64,000 bases of DNA, from positions 2,487,504-2,551,503 of the forward strand of contig ML664174.1 in assembly GCA_007570785.1 (NCBI GenBank), given 5' to 3'. The translations under genes and the position numbers were made by a program. Source of the stretch: Antilocapra americana (taxonomy: Eukaryota > Chordata > Mammalia > Artiodactyla > Antilocapridae). Positions 11,225 through 23,458 of this stretch are shown here, one piece after another (the stretch's first letter is position 1; each line of letters begins with the position of its first letter). Below the pieces are notes generated by a model that did no database searches, had not been told where the DNA came from, and worked only from the letters and a program-made list of their open reading frames with translations.

Positions 11225-11600
11225 GCCAGCTAAGAGCCCCACTGCCTGGGTTCAAGGCCCATGTAGCTTGACCTTAAACAAGCTTCCTTGTGCCTTATCA
11301 CCTGTGTGAAATGAGAACATTTATGCATCTATTTGTGCTCAGTTGCTTCAGTCCTATCTGACTCTTTGCGACCCCACGGACTGTAGCCACCAGGCTCCTC
11401 TGTCCATGGGATTCTCCAGGCAAGAGTACTGGAGTGGGTTGCCATGCCCTCCTCCAGGGGATCTTCCCAACCCAGGGATTGAACCTGAGTTTCCTTCATC
11501 TCCTGTGTTGCAGGCAGATTCTTTACCACTGAGCCACCAGGGAAGCCCTAATGCATCTATATCACAGGGTTTTGTGATGGTGAAATAAGTGATTTCATAC
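11225..11600 (-). repeat. MIR-like fragment interrupted by a Bov-tA
   Basis: 'cactgcctgggttcaaggcc', 'cttgaccttaaacaagcttc' and 'tcacctgtgtgaaatgagaa' lie on the left, and 'atatcacagggttttgtgat' continues on the right of the SINE at 11333-11550. Confidence 0.7.
11333..11550 (-). mobile_element. Bov-tA SINE, antisense, exact 10-bp target duplication
   Basis: Flanking ATGCATCTAT at 11323-11332 and 11551-11560 defines the insertion. Good identity to the family pattern suggests a fairly recent copy. Confidence 0.95.
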
Positions 11601-13344
11601 GCAGTACAGCGCTGACAAGATGTGTACGATGCAACGTGATACGTCTGTCACGTGTCTCATTAGAGCTGTGGTCCTCCAGCCTGAGCACATTAGAAACACC
11701 TGTTCCTTAAACACACACACACTGCTGGATCCCACCCCAGAATTTTGGATCCGGTAGGTCTGGGGTGGAGGCCTAGAATTTGCCTTTTTAAGGAGTCCCT
11801 GTGTGAACCGCTGCCTTAGAGAGGCAGAGCTTTCTAAAACTGCTAAGCAGTCAGTATTTCCCTTTAATTCTTTTTTCTTTTGGAAGCACTGAGTCACGTA
11901 GCCAGGAATAATGTGGCACTGTTAAATCTAGGGGGAACTTGGTTTTCATCTTTTTCCTAGGATTCTCTCCTACCACTGGCAATGTCTGTGTGGCTCCCAG
12001 GACCCGCTTCCGGCTTGCTTTCTGGGTGTGGTCCTCGCCTGGGCCCTTACCCCTGGGCTGGCCTGCCCCGCCCGTCAGCTCTGTGGTCCTTGACTCTCTC
12101 CTCCTCCTCAGGTCTCATGCTTGGAGCTCATCTTTTTCTTTTCCCTGAGTACTGTTTTTCAGTCTGAAGGACACAGAAAAATCTGGTCCTTGGCAGACCG
12201 ACGGGGTTGACAGGCCTGAGTCCTGTGGAGGTGGTGGTGAGGAGCGGTGGCGAGGGGCAAGGCTGAGAGGAAGAGAGGAAGGGGGCTTGCTGAGTTCTGC
12301 CATCACGATAATAATATCCTGACGAGTGAAGTGGGCCAGGCTTCTCCTGCTCGACAGCACCGGGATGGCCTGCCGTTCTCTCAGGGGAACGACACCACTT
12401 CATTCACAGCCCTTCTGACATTGTTCCTCTCAAGTGAAACATTCTCCCCCTCAGCTGACTCGTTTGGCGGCAATAACAAGTTGCTACGCCAGAGCACGAA
12501 CTGACCCACATGACCTGCCGCTGGAAAATGGAAACGGCTCCTTGTGCTTTTCCTTAATCAGCACCAAGAAAAGTAATCCGTTTTGCTTCGTCTTTTTCTC
12601 ACTCTTCCGAAGCCTGGTGACAGACCTTGGGCTGCTGGCCTAAGGGTGGAGCACAAAGGACATTACCGTCGAACCCGTCCAGTCCCAGAACTGGGGACGT
12701 GGGGTCCAAACTCCTGGCAAATGGCAATGCTACCAAACACATCCATTAAGATGGAGACATCAGTGTGAACAGACACGTGCTTTCTGATTCTACAGTACGG
12801 TGTCTTGGAGTAAATATTTATGAGGTCTGTGTCTGAAGGTTTGAATCTCGTGTTCTATAAAGACAGAGGGAAGAAGACGGATATAAAGAATGTTAGGATG
12901 ACTGGCATGCCCTTAACATTTTCAGGAAGAGTCTACAGCCACCAGAGAACACAGTAAGTCAGGGCCTGATATTCTCAATGACTACGTCAAGGCTCCTGGC
13001 AAGACAGCAAACATGGGGTTCAAGGGGCCCCGGGGGCCAACTTAGACTGGGAGTTCTTAACTCCTTCCTTCCTGGCTTTCCAAGAAATGCCCAAGGGAGA
13101 GGCTTCCCGCAGGAGGGCAGACCCGTTGCCTTTCTCCACCACTGCTTTATTCTCTCTGATGCCCCACCCTCAGTCTTTTTGTCCCCCGTTACAGCCAGGA
13201 CTGATGCTGGCAGTGCCTTAGGATGGTCAGTCAGTGCTCAGGAGACACTTCGCATCCCCTGAATTCCTGATCTTTGACTTCCCTTTTTCTGGCAGTTGTT
13301 TTTCTTCCTCTCCCCAAAGCCTCTGTGAAGATTTGCCCATCCTT
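11600..13344. other. Mostly unique intron sequence
   Basis: I recognise no young transposon. Around 12450-12540 the sequence is CpG-containing and carries GGAAAATGGAAAC (12523-12535), a paired GGAAA motif of the NFAT type, which is weak evidence alone. Confidence 0.5.
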
Positions 13345-13490
13345 TCATTAAGTATTTATTGTCAGCTCTGTGTCAATCACCATGTCAGGGGCTGGGGATT
13401 CAGAGATTAAAGACACCGCACCTGCCCTCAGGGAGCTCACGGCTAACATGGAGAGAGACGCGTACACAAATATGAAGCAGGGATGAAAGG
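13345..13490. repeat. Probable old interspersed repeat (MIR/L2-like)
   Basis: 'gcacctgccctcagggagctcac' and 'ggggctggggattcagagat' are text common to ancient mammalian repeats. The family is not resolved. Confidence 0.45.
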
Positions 13491-13499
13491 CTGAGTTCC

Positions 13500-15590
13500 T
13501 CAGGGTTTGGAAAACTTCGCTTTTCTGTCTCTTCTTTCACCCTATTATAATCCTCAGATAATAGGCCTAAAGGGGGCCTTAAGATGACATCTCGTATATT
13601 CTCTTGCCTCTACATGGGCACACATTCAAACAAACCTGGACCAGGGGCATCTTCCCACATGCAGAGGCCTCTCCTGAGAAGCCTGCTCCTCCAACCAGGC
13701 CTTCACCTGTTGAGCTGCGCTTGTGTCCAGCTTTCTGACAGCAATGTGCTGCCATTTCAGCTCCTCCTGTTTCCCGTTGTCCTTGAAAATATGGAGCCTG
13801 GTGACTTAGGCCTGTCCGTAAACCCGAAGACTTATTAAATTAGCCCTCGGCCTTCTTGTCTCCAGAAGGACTAATCTGGGGGCCTGGAGTCATTCTGCCT
13901 TAGCAGCACCTCTCCCAAGTCCCTGTCACGCACTTGCACTGTGTTCAAGGCCAGGTGGCAAGATGGTGCGTGGGGCCTGGCGGTCATGTGCTGAGTGGAT
14001 CTGGGTGTCTGTTTTCCCCTGGGCTCCCTGGCTGCCCCGTCTTCCACATTCATGGAGGAGGGCATCCTTCGTCTTCCCTCTGGAGACCTGGGGTGGGGCC
14101 GGGGTTCTTATTAGCTGGCCAAGAAGAACCAGCCTGAATGGAATCCCAACATTTTTATTCCTGGGATCTGTGGGATTTATTTTTTTCATCAGTTCTAGGG
14201 AAGCAATGAAAAAAAGGTGTCAGGCCTTGGGGATAATTTATATGAGTAAACACGTAAGGAGTAGGGTGAGCAGGAGCATGAGAATTAAGGCCATTTATCC
14301 AGGCTTGGAGGCTCTGTGTGCCCTCTGGTCCAGCCTTCCCTGCAGTCTTTATCTCATCACTTTAACCCTCTCCTGGCTCTGCTCCACTTGGGCCCAGCAT
14401 GGATCTCTTTCCAGCCCCAGCCTTCTTCCGCCTCCCCCTCCCCTCCCAGGTCCCTCATTAAAGGCTGGGTGGAAGGGAGCAGGCGGCAGCGGTGGCCTCC
14501 AGCTGAGGCCTGCTCGCTGATTCTGAAGGGAAGGCACGTTGGCTTCCCCCCCACACCTCCCACCCCGTCTCTGCAGCTTCCTTTGCCAGCCTGACCTGTC
14601 CAGTGTGCCCTGTGTGGCCAGCCTGGGGCTGCCTTCCATCTTCTCCCTCTTTGCCTCTTGCTTCTCTTTAACTCCGTCCTCTGAAGATGTGCTCTGCGCA
14701 GCTACATGGCACCAGGCTAGGATGCTTTACACTTGAGAGATGAAGTAATAACAGGTGGCAAGACCAGAGGCTGCCGGAGCCCAGGATTCCGGTTGCCATG
14801 GCAACATGTCAGACCTGTGGAGGGACGGGAACTGTCAGCTGTGGAGGGTGGTGGAGAAACGAGGGAGGGGTTGGGGGGCGCGGAGAGGCACAGCGCCTCC
14901 TGGAGGGCTCTTCTCCCTGCCCGCAGCTGCACCGTCCTGCCAGTCAGCCTTGGCTGGAGCCTGGGCTGGGGTGGGGCTGGGTGGTGGGCACGGAACACGG
15001 CCCCGAGGCTGTGCACCCTGGCAGACAGTTGGAGCATCTGCTTGGGATGTGAAGTCATGCTTTTGTGGATGTGCCATGGAAGAGCCTGAGCTTCCGGCTG
15101 GCTTCCTCCTTCCCTGGGGCCCTAGGGAGGAGGCTCTGGTCTCAGCGGAAGCAGGTGGAGGGTTTTTGCTGGTGGCCAGCCTGTGGCCTCCAGGCATTCT
15201 TCTCCTGAGTGGCAGGTGCATCACTGCAGAAATCAGACAGAAAGAGGGGCTAGACAGCCTTGTCTTAGTGGTAGTTCTATGGAAGGTTTGGGGCCTTGCT
15301 TGCCCTTGCCATGTATCCTGGCTGAAGTCAGAAGTCCTATGATGTGCTCGTGTACTCCAACACCTTTCCTGAAGGATGGCTCACCCTTTCCCCAGTGTGC
15401 TGGTGGGATTATTTGGGACCTGGCTTCCTTTCTCTTGATTTGTTTTATCTGAATACTCCCTCCCACCTTCTGTTATTATTGTTTTGCAGTTTTTCATGAA
15501 CTTTGTTCCTGATTTCCATTTTTTTCCTTTGAACTTTTTAAAGTTACCCCCCCATCCCCCAGGTGAACCCCTGAACTCTCAAAGTGTTAT
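13500..15590. other. GC-rich unique intron block with palindromic X-box
   Basis: This 2 kb block lacks young repeats and is richer in G+C and CpG than its surroundings, especially 14755-15060. The open frames here (up to 195 codons) have no splice support. It contains the RFX-type palindrome described separately. Confidence 0.5.
14792..14805. promoter_or_regulatory. Perfect palindromic X-box (RFX-type site)
   Basis: GTTGCCATGGCAAC is a 14-base perfect palindrome made of two GTTGCC half-sites, the ideal binding form for RFX-family winged-helix dimers. It is seen directly; use in vivo is an inference. Confidence 0.55.
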
Positions 15591-15596
15591 AAAGTG

Positions 15597-15814
15597 TTAG
15601 TTGCTGTCGTGTCTGAAAATGTTAGTCGATATCATGTTTGCGACCCCAGGGACTGTAGCCCACCAGGTTCCTCTGTCTATGGAATGCTGCAGGCAAGCGT
15701 ACTGGATTGGGTAGCCATGCCCTCCTCTAGGGGATCTTCCCAACCCAGGGGTTGAACCTGGGTCTCCTACATTGCAGGTGGATTCTTTACCATCTGAGCC
15801 ATGAGGGAAGCTCT
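15597..15814 (-). mobile_element. Bov-tA SINE, antisense, with irregular 5' part
   Basis: The tail complement is disturbed ('gtgttagttgctgtcgtgtc' followed by a second 'gttagtcgatatcatg'), then the usual 'gaccccagggactgtagccc' to 'gagccatgagggaag'. Confidence 0.9.
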
Positions 15815-16340
15815 CCCAAGGCTCTCTTTATTTTCTCAGCAGCTTCTTTGTTTCGCTTATATGATCTCAGCCCATGAGCATTAATCAACAGAAAACCAAA
15901 TCCATCATCGCAGACGCTGCCATCGACATACCACTCGGGTCTTAGGCCTCCCCGTCATCCTGTTATATGAAGCGGGACTCAATTTCCCATAAGCAGAAGC
16001 GGAATCTCTATTTAAATCCTACTGGCAAGGTCTGGGCAAGCTTCCTATTTATAGTAAAATCCTTTTTATAATGATCTCATAGATGGTGCCAGGAAATTGC
16101 TCACGGATGGGTCAGGCCAAAGGCCAATAAAGCCACGGTGTGAGCTTTACTTTAAAAAATTCCTTCATGAGCCTCTGGAATCCTCTGGAGAAGTGTTTTC
16201 ATGGAGTCTATGACAATAAACAGGGCCACCGGGATGGATTACTGTGGTAGAGACATTAAATGTAAGTTCAAAGGGAATTTCCACTTTTATCAGGCCAATC
16301 TCAATACTTTTTATCGCTTTGGGCTTCCCAAGTAAAGTAA
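15815..16340. promoter_or_regulatory. Repeat-free AT-rich segment with MEF2 motif, candidate enhancer
   Basis: The segment has no recognisable repeat and carries CTATTTATAG (16045-16054), a perfect MEF2 consensus, with a nearby CTATTTAAAT, a CCAAT at 16129 and other AT-rich sites. DPF3 is reported to be a heart and skeletal muscle gene under Mef2a control, so a muscle enhancer here is plausible but is inferred only. Confidence 0.35.
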
Positions 16341-16477
16341 TGGGTGAATCACGTTGACTTGAAAGAGATTTATGAAATATTTTATATGCGGAATTGGCTC
16401 TGGACTTCCTGGAGGCAGAGAAGTGTGATTAGAGACAGAGTCTCTGGGAACACTGACAATCCAGGGGGTGAATCCCG

Positions 16478-16625
16478 CTTCCTCCACTTCTTAACTAGGC
16501 CCCAAAGCCAGTGCCTTCATCTCTTTGGGCTTCAGTTACCTCATCTGTCAGATGCTCCCTACTTCACAAAAATGTTGTGAGACTCAATGAAATAGTATGT
16601 GCAAAGCATCAGGGTAAGATCTGTT
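16478..16625 (-). repeat. MIR-like fragment, antisense
   Basis: 'tctttgggcttcagttacct', 'catctgtcagatg' and 'gtgagactcaatgaaatagt' form the complement of a MIR core. Confidence 0.75.
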
Positions 16626-17871
16626 ACCATCTTGTAGTGTCATGTATGTCCGCTGTTTAATCTTCTCAAAAACAGGGGGCTAAGTGGGTAGGTACAACCT
16701 GTTGTTCCCTTCTCAGGAGACAATGAATCCTACTCTTATACTTTCCTTGTATGTCTGTGTATAGGACAATGTCGTACCTACTGTAATAGGGTATAGTCCA
16801 ATGTTATTTTTCCAGCAACCCAGGGCCTTGGCTACCCACTCTTGTGTACTCAGGGAGTAGCTAGACGTGACCCAGACCAGATGACTGATCAATCCATTTG
16901 GACATGGACCAGCTCTTCTCTCTAGGGACTAGGGAAATAACCCAGGCAGAGACGGCTGTTCAGAGTGACTGGTAACTGTGCCTCTGTCCCCCTAGGAGGA
17001 GCTCTCAAGGCATCCCTGGGCTGCTTACCTACCTCTCTGCCATGCTTTCCTAAGCTGTTCATCTCACACATCATTGTTAACAGTTTCTTATGTGCAGGAC
17101 ACGTTGGTTTTCCAACGAGCTGGATGTGGATACTCCCCAATCTGAGGGAGTAAACCATTGACTATGGGGGAATGAGGCAAGTGTACACATGTATAGACAG
17201 GGGTAAGGTCCTAGAAGTGACGTTAACAGCATGCTAGCCACAAGGCCTGACTGGTCACTTCTGGCTAGAGAATTGAGAGAGCTCCATGGGAGAACCCTCA
17301 CCCTGAAACTAATCCTGAAGATCCCCAAAGGGTAAGAAAGAACCAGATGAGAAAGCTGTTGTAGTCCATCCCATGCCATTTCACCAAGATGGATGGAAGC
17401 TTGAGCTCACTGTCATGAGAGGAGAGTAAGAATTGAAGCTGGAAGGATTTCACTGGAAAATGAAGTCTAAATGCTCACTATCATTTTCTAGACTGGGCCC
17501 TCGCTGGGCTAAAATTGTACCCACCCACCTGGGCCTGTCACAGCTGTACACATCAGGGCCTGCAGTTGGAAGTTTATCACCTTCTTCATCCCTTCGGCTG
17601 GGAAATTTGTGTAACCAGCAGCTAACACACAAAAATATATGTGGAGACCCTGCTCTGCTTCAGTTTCCTCGGAAGCTTCGCTTCATCAGATGAATTCAAT
17701 TCTCTTCCTTGGTCTTTCCATATAGATTCGATTTTTCCACTACTGTCTGCTATGCTCTACTAAATTGTTTCTGAATTTTTTGTTTCTTGCCAGGTTCAAG
17801 TCCATGGTTTAATACGGTGTTCTACCAATGGTCTGTTGGTGGTAAAAACTGTAAAGAATTATCTGGACTTT
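16626..17871. other. Unique intron sequence
   Basis: No gene or young repeat is recognised. Confidence 0.5.
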
Positions 17872-18112
17872 CCTTTTTTTTTTGCTGCATAGGGTCTTAG
17901 TTGTTGTGCTCAAGGTCTTCTCTCTGATTGTGGTTCATGGGCTCTGGAGCATGTGGGCTCTGTAGTTTGTGGCATACTGGCTGTCTAGTTGAGGTGTATG
18001 GGCCTAGTTGCCCTGTGGCGTGTGGGATCATAGCTTTCCAACCAAGGGTTGAACCCACATCTGCTGCATTGGGAGGCAGATTCTTTTTCACTGGACCACC
18101 AGGGAAGTCCCT
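17872..18112 (-). mobile_element. CHR-type SINE, antisense
   Basis: A T-tract head, then 'gctgcatagggtcttagttg', 'ggctctggagcatgtgggct' and a tRNA-like end with 'gttgaacccacatctg' and 'ccaccagggaagtccc'. Confidence 0.85.
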
Positions 18113-19479
18113 TTCAGGGCATTCTTATACTCTATATTCTATGTCTTCATTTTCATAAATCACAAGGGATACAGTATGTTGGAGAAAAACTAGATCCTTT
18201 GGTTGCTTACAGATTTTGTGAAAGGGGAGAAGTCTGACATAAAAGGGAGTCCCTAGGAGAGCAGGATGAGACTGGGCCTCATGAGAGGATCAGTGTGATG
18301 ATATACATGGGGTTCTTTGATCTCTCGTCATGGCATTTCCACATTTATATCTAATTCATATCAGGCATGAAACTTAGCTTTGGACACTCAACCCCTCCAT
18401 TTGAAATAACCCACTTCTTTCTGTTCATCTTTTGATCGATTTCCATGATAGTTGCTTAATGAAGAAACCCTGGAGTTTATTTGCTTCATAAACATACTTG
18501 GATTTCCTTGAGAGAGTTCTAAAAATGGTTAAGATGGCAATTGAGTGAAAAAGAAGAAAGAGACTTCCTTCTGGATTTGGGCAATGAATTTTACAGGCAG
18601 AGTAAATTTTTGTAGACGTCCTACTTTTTGGAGATTATTTGCAAAACCATTCTGTATGATGCACATCTGTCTTTGAGATGCAATGATTGATGAAGAAAAA
18701 TCCACGTTCCTGGAGGCCACAGGGTGTGGCCCCCTTCTCTGTTTACCCCAATCAGCTCCCACTTTTCTTCCAGAGAATTATCTGCCTTCCTGAAGATGAA
18801 AATCAATGACTAAGAAACTGATTAAACAATCCAAATAGCAACTGATAAATGGATTAACCCTCTATAATGTAATTCTGTGAGCTTTTGTCTTCCGCCTTCC
18901 CCAGGTAAGTTTTTCTATTCCTGGAGGCAAAGAAGAGGCATGGAGGAAGCAGAGGCCAGGGGGAATCATATTAAAGTGGGTGAATCCGTTTATCACTTAC
19001 TGTCTGGATGGTATTTCTGCTCACATATCTGCTTCCTTTTACAGATTTGTACCCTACGGGACCCTGATTAATGTTAGCCAGTGAATAATGAAAGATAGCA
19101 GCAGACGTTGGAATTGGGGAGGAGGAAGGTACCCTTGTGGTTTAGGCTGATCCCATAAACAGAGAGACTTTTCTTCTTTGTCACAGACAGAGAGTGTTAA
19201 TATGACAAAGAAGTGTCCATAATAGGGATTGAAAAACAAGGAAAATGAAAGCATTTCTCCTCATACAAAGAACCTGTCCAAAGCTTTCCAACCAGCCCTT
19301 AGAAACTGAGATTTCAGTGCTTGAGGACATGTGCTATTTTCACAAGGCTTTGTTTTGAAAAATCTTGTCCCAAGATATTCCTTTGCTTTTGTGTAAGGCC
19401 TTTCAGCAAGGGTGCCTTGTGAAAATCTTAAGCCTCAAGATATGCTCATTAGCTCACCATTCAATCCATGTCTGGTATG
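18113..19479. other. Unique intron sequence
   Basis: No coding or mobile element is recognised. Confidence 0.5.
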
Positions 19480-19761
19480 TTGTTTTCAGTTGCTAAGTCT
19501 TGTCCGACTCTTAGCGACCCTGTGGATTGCAGCACACCAGGTTTCCCTGTCCTCCACTATCCCCCAGAGTTTGCTCCAATTCATGTCCATTGAGTTGGTG
19601 ACGCTGTCCAACCATCTCATCCTCTGCTGCCCTCTTCTCCTTTTGCCTACAGTCTTTCCCACCATCAGAGTCTTTTCCACTGTGTTGACTCTTTGCATCA
19701 GGTGGCCAAAGTATTGGAGCTTCAAATTCAGCAACAGTCCTTCAATGACTATTCAGGGTTG
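19480..19761 (-). mobile_element. BovB LINE 3' fragment, antisense
   Basis: It is the complement of the BovB 3' end: 'gttgctaagtcttgtccgac', 'gagttggtgacgctgtccaa' and 'ggtggccaaagtattggag'. A near-exact duplication ATGTCTGGTATG / ATGTCCAGTATG flanks it at 19468 and 19762. Confidence 0.9.
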
Positions 19762-19773
19762 ATGTCCAGTATG

Positions 19774-20440
19774 AGACTGAGCTAAGTGCCCGGTTCTGAT
19801 TCTAGGGATCTGCTGATTAATTAGTCCTGGGTGCTTTCCATCACCAAGGAGTCTGGACTTTAGGGAGATGGATGGGGCTGAACAAGAGTGGAAACCTAGG
19901 TATCTGCCAACATATGTATCAGAATCCCCAAGACCATCTTCAGGGTCCTTCCTGGAATGATTCCCTCATCCTTGCCTCTTTGCTTTCCTTTTCAGAGACA
20001 GAAGGAATATTCCCTAAACAGGAGCCTCTTTCCCTAGGTAGGGCAAGGCCTACATAGTGACCTTTCTCTTTCCCTGATGTTTGTCATCTGATGTTTGGAC
20101 CCTGAGGGCCAGTTGTTCAGGGATGAGAGAAGTTCACTTGACTAGTAGGCTGTATGGATGCTTCAGTGATCCAGGGACACAATTAGAGGAACATGGTTGT
20201 TTCTCTACAAACACAGAACTGACAAATATTGCAAAAACCAAACTTGGCTCTGAACGGCTCATAAGACATTAGTGCCATTGAACCGAGGAGAATCATAAAA
20301 CTTTGCCCAAGAAAACAACCTGGTTGTAACCAAACCTCAGATTCTAAACTTCATATTCTTTCTGGAGCAGATTCAGCCACACCAGCAGGAGAAGAGGGGC
20401 CAGTGGAGACTCACTTCAGCCTAACACTGGATTTTTAAAA
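19774..20440. other. Unique intron sequence upstream of PHD1 exon
   Basis: No repeat is recognised. The AT-rich stretch at 20430-20450 leads into the acceptor. Confidence 0.5.
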
Positions 20441-20454
20441 AAATGTTTCCGCAG

Positions 20455-20583
20455 CCCAGAAAGGACCGGATGGGACAGTCATTCCCAATAACTACTGTGA
20501 CTTCTGCTTGGGGGGCTCCAACATGAACAAGAAGAGTGGGAGGCCGGAGGAGCTGGTGTCCTGTGCAGACTGTGGACGCTCTG
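20455..20583 (+). CDS. DPF3: DPF3 exon encoding the first half of PHD finger 1
   Basis: This 129-base internal exon follows an acceptor ending GCAG at 20454 and is followed by the donor GTGAGT at 20584-20589. With the single base carried over from the previous exon it reads [18 protein letters not shown] and onwards, ending CADCGRS plus one base. The peptide supplies the first two Cys pairs of PHD finger 1 (CDFC and CADC) with the [10 protein letters not shown] loop between them. The rest of PHD1 and all of PHD2 must come from later exons. In DPF3b the two PHD fingers form one module that reads the acetylated histone H3 tail. In DPF3a this exon is instead joined to the terminal exon at 23459, leaving PHD1 incomplete. 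The exon ends in phase 1, so the choice of downstream exon determines the isoform. Confidence 0.96.
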
Positions 20584-23458
20584 GTGAGTGTGGCCCCTTC
20601 TCTCATCATGTTCCCGTAGACCAGGAGCTCTTCCACTCTCATTCCTTTGCCATCTTGTTGGGGGCAGGGACTGAAGGGTGGGTCCAGAAATGATGGTGGT
20701 GATTTTTCAAGTGTATTTTCAGGTTATTTTGACTTTTTTTTCTTCTTGAGTCTTAAGAACTAAAATCTATGTCCTGGGATCCAGGGAAAAGGGAAAGAAG
20801 AAGGTATGGGCTTATATCTGCCCAGCCTTTTCATGAGGTGGCTATCTCTTGGTGTATGTTGTTATGGATGACAGTAAGACAGCATGGAAACAGCTGGAGA
20901 CAGAGGCAGTGTGCTTCCTCGTGTTGGGTGATGTGCACGTCACAGAAAGACGTGTTTGTTCTGTGGAAGTGCCCAGGGCAAACCTGAAGAATGTGGAGAC
21001 ATGAATGTTGAGAGAGCTGCCACACCTGGAGTGTGGGGGAGTCAGAGACTCTTAGGCTTCTGGGTACCAGCATAAATACCACCTCCATTAGCCACTCATC
21101 TCATTTTCTCATGTGGAAAACCCAAGAGAGCCTAGTAGATCAAGGAGGCAAAAGGGCCGGTGTTCTTAGGACTCTTCTGGAGTAGACTTGGGATGTTTTG
21201 AATTTTCATCTTGAATCTATTCAAAGACTAAATCTGGTTTTGTTCTTTCGTTCTTAAAATGAGTTTAGTCTTCAGGCTTTCATTTTGCTTTTTTCATGCT
21301 GGATCATGGTTGGCTTTTCATACTGTTTTGTGTTGTAATGAGGCCCATTTGTGTTGTAATGCAAGGCAGGGAGGAAAGTTTCAGACTCATCTTTAGTCTC
21401 ATCAACTGCTGACTGGTAGATGAAATTCAGTTCTGCTGGATGGTTGGTTCCTGCAGCCGGGGTCATGGCTCCTTCCCACCTTTCTACCGAGCATCTGTTC
21501 AACTCCTAGTCCCGAGAGAGGGCCTGAGATGACCACACCCAGCTTTACTATAGCAGCTCAGTTCTTCCCTAGCTCTGTCTGCAGACTTTAGCTTTTAGTC
21601 CTTTAATATTTGGTTTTGGATTGTTTAAGGTTTAAGACTGACTTGAGCGGCAAATCAATAATTGGAAAAGCACTGTGGTTTCCACTGCACACAACCCCCC
21701 ACATTTAATGCTTAAGGACCCTGACAGGGTGGCCCATCTGTGAAATTCTGTCAGTTCCTTTACTTGCCAAACGTGATACCTAATGTTGAACTATTTATTC
21801 TACTGGTGCCAGCTTAGACAAGGGGGCCCATGTGATAGTGGACTCTGGGATTTAGACACTCAGAAAGAAAACAAAGCAAATGAAATTCAGTTCAGCATTT
21901 TTAAAGCGCAAGCGATCAGACAAAATCTTTACCACCAGAAGCAGAGTTACTTGGTGGCATGATATTCTAGTCAGAGTTGTATGGACTGCTGTGGGTTGAG
22001 GATGGGTTAGAGAGGGCAGCTTCAGAATTCTCAGTGAAAATTGCTGAGATGTCCCCTCTTCCTTTCCTTCAAAAGATGGGGTACTTAAATGTGATCCATG
22101 GGGGATCTGAAATGGGGAGCTGGTTTTTCCTATCCAAAGCCTCTCTCTCCCACAGCCTTAACTTAACTTATTTTTCCCAGGATTTATCTGCTATGTGACC
22201 CAGGGGGCCATTTTGTACCAGCCTGGGTGTTCTCATTGCCTTCGCCAAGGATTAGTTTTGGTGGATAATTAGTCTAGGTCTGACTCTGATGTTCCTGAAA
22301 TAGTTGACACCTCAGGAATGAACAGGTGGCATTAGCCCATGGGATATGCTTTGTTGAGGCAGGTGGGTGAATACTTCTCCAGGGCTTCCTTGGAGTCCTT
22401 CCAAGGAAGAGTGTGGAACTCGGAAAAGCTGTCTTTTCCTTCCCATCTACTCCACTACCTACTTTTCCTGGGAGGAAAAATGAGATTCCTGAAACTGACA
22501 CGACAAGTGGAGCCTTGTGACCTCAACAGGGGTCAGTCCTGGGGCCCATTTAGAATGTGAAAGAGTTTGTACCCAAGTTTTATAGATTTCAGGATACTGT
22601 CTTTTATTCAGCTTTGCCACCCCTAGTTCCCACTTTCTGAGTGCTCTGAATTAGCCTGAACAACCCCAGACTTTCTGGAGTAACTTAGACCTAGGCGTGT
22701 TTAAGACCTGGAGTGTGCGTTCACGTGCCTGCACGCCTATGTGCACACATGTGTGTTTGTGAATGCACATGTGTGTGGGTGCAGGACACAAGCATGTCCT
22801 CCAGGGGTAAACAAAACAAGAGGCTCTTTGAATACGTACCACTTTTCAGACTTTCCAACTTCTTTTCGCTTTCAGTGCAAATGAACTACATGTTGTAAGG
22901 GCAGAATTGAAAGGGTTTGGGAAGAATGGGATTAGAAACGGGTGAAAATAAAAAATAAAATGGATGGAGGCTTAACCACCTTGACCGGGTTGTCTGACAT
23001 TAATACCTTTGTAAAGCTGACTGTCAAAATGAAGGACAACATTGTGCAAAGAAACGCCAACTGAAAACACCAAAGAAATACCAACCAGGCTTAAAAACCA
23101 CAGAGAAAACTCATTGTCTGGGGCGGGTGGAGCGAGCGTGCGTGTGAATGTGTGCCTTCTGAAGAAAAGAAAGAAAGAAAGATCGTGGTTGAATCTTGCA
23201 CTGTCAGAGCTGCGGACACATATATTGTGGTAGAGATGGTGCCTTTCTGGGGAGGGGAGAACCCTTTTCCTTGGAAATGTTGGCTTTGTCCTCTTACCCC
23301 AAACCCCGGTCACCAGGTGACATACCCAGTTAATCCCTTTGGTGTGGAATGATGTATGATCTTGCTATTAAGAATAACACTGTAATAATGTAATAGGAAT
23401 ATTAATAATGCTGTCTGTTGCTTAACCCATGTGCTGATATATTCATCATACATGTCAG
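20584..23458 (+). other. DPF3: DPF3 intron before the DPF3a-specific exon
   Basis: This 2.9 kb intron has a GTGAGT donor and an acceptor CATGTCAG ending at 23458. The polypyrimidine tract before that acceptor is weak: the last 40 bases are AT-rich and interrupted by purines, which fits a regulated, skippable exon. I saw no Bov-tA, BovB or CHR SINE in the stretch. It holds a short GT-rich patch near 22735-22780 and a GAAA-type repeat at 23160-23182. Confidence 0.8.
23160..23182. repeat. (GAAA)n short simple repeat
   Basis: About five GAAA-type units. Confidence 0.8.

Larger units (their letters stand above)
894..20454 (+). other. DPF3: DPF3 intron between zinc-finger and PHD1 exons
   Basis: The intron is about 19.6 kb, bounded by GTGAGT at 894 and TTTCCGCAG ending at 20454. 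It joins two phase-1 exon ends, which together restore a proline codon (c|cc). It contains young ruminant SINEs, BovB 3' fragments and ancient repeats, listed separately. I saw no further DPF3 coding segment inside it. The longer open frames between 3.9 and 5.0 kb and between 13.9 and 15.3 kb lie in GC-rich unique DNA and look like chance frames. Confidence 0.9.

Noticed and set aside
13963..14520. + strand open frame of 185 codons
   Set aside because: No domain or splice evidence, low-complexity Pro/Ser/Leu end, unlikely to be translated.
14755..15342. + strand open frame of 195 codons
   Set aside because: Same GC-rich chance effect, with no recognisable protein family and frames open in all directions. 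The interest of the block is regulatory, not coding.
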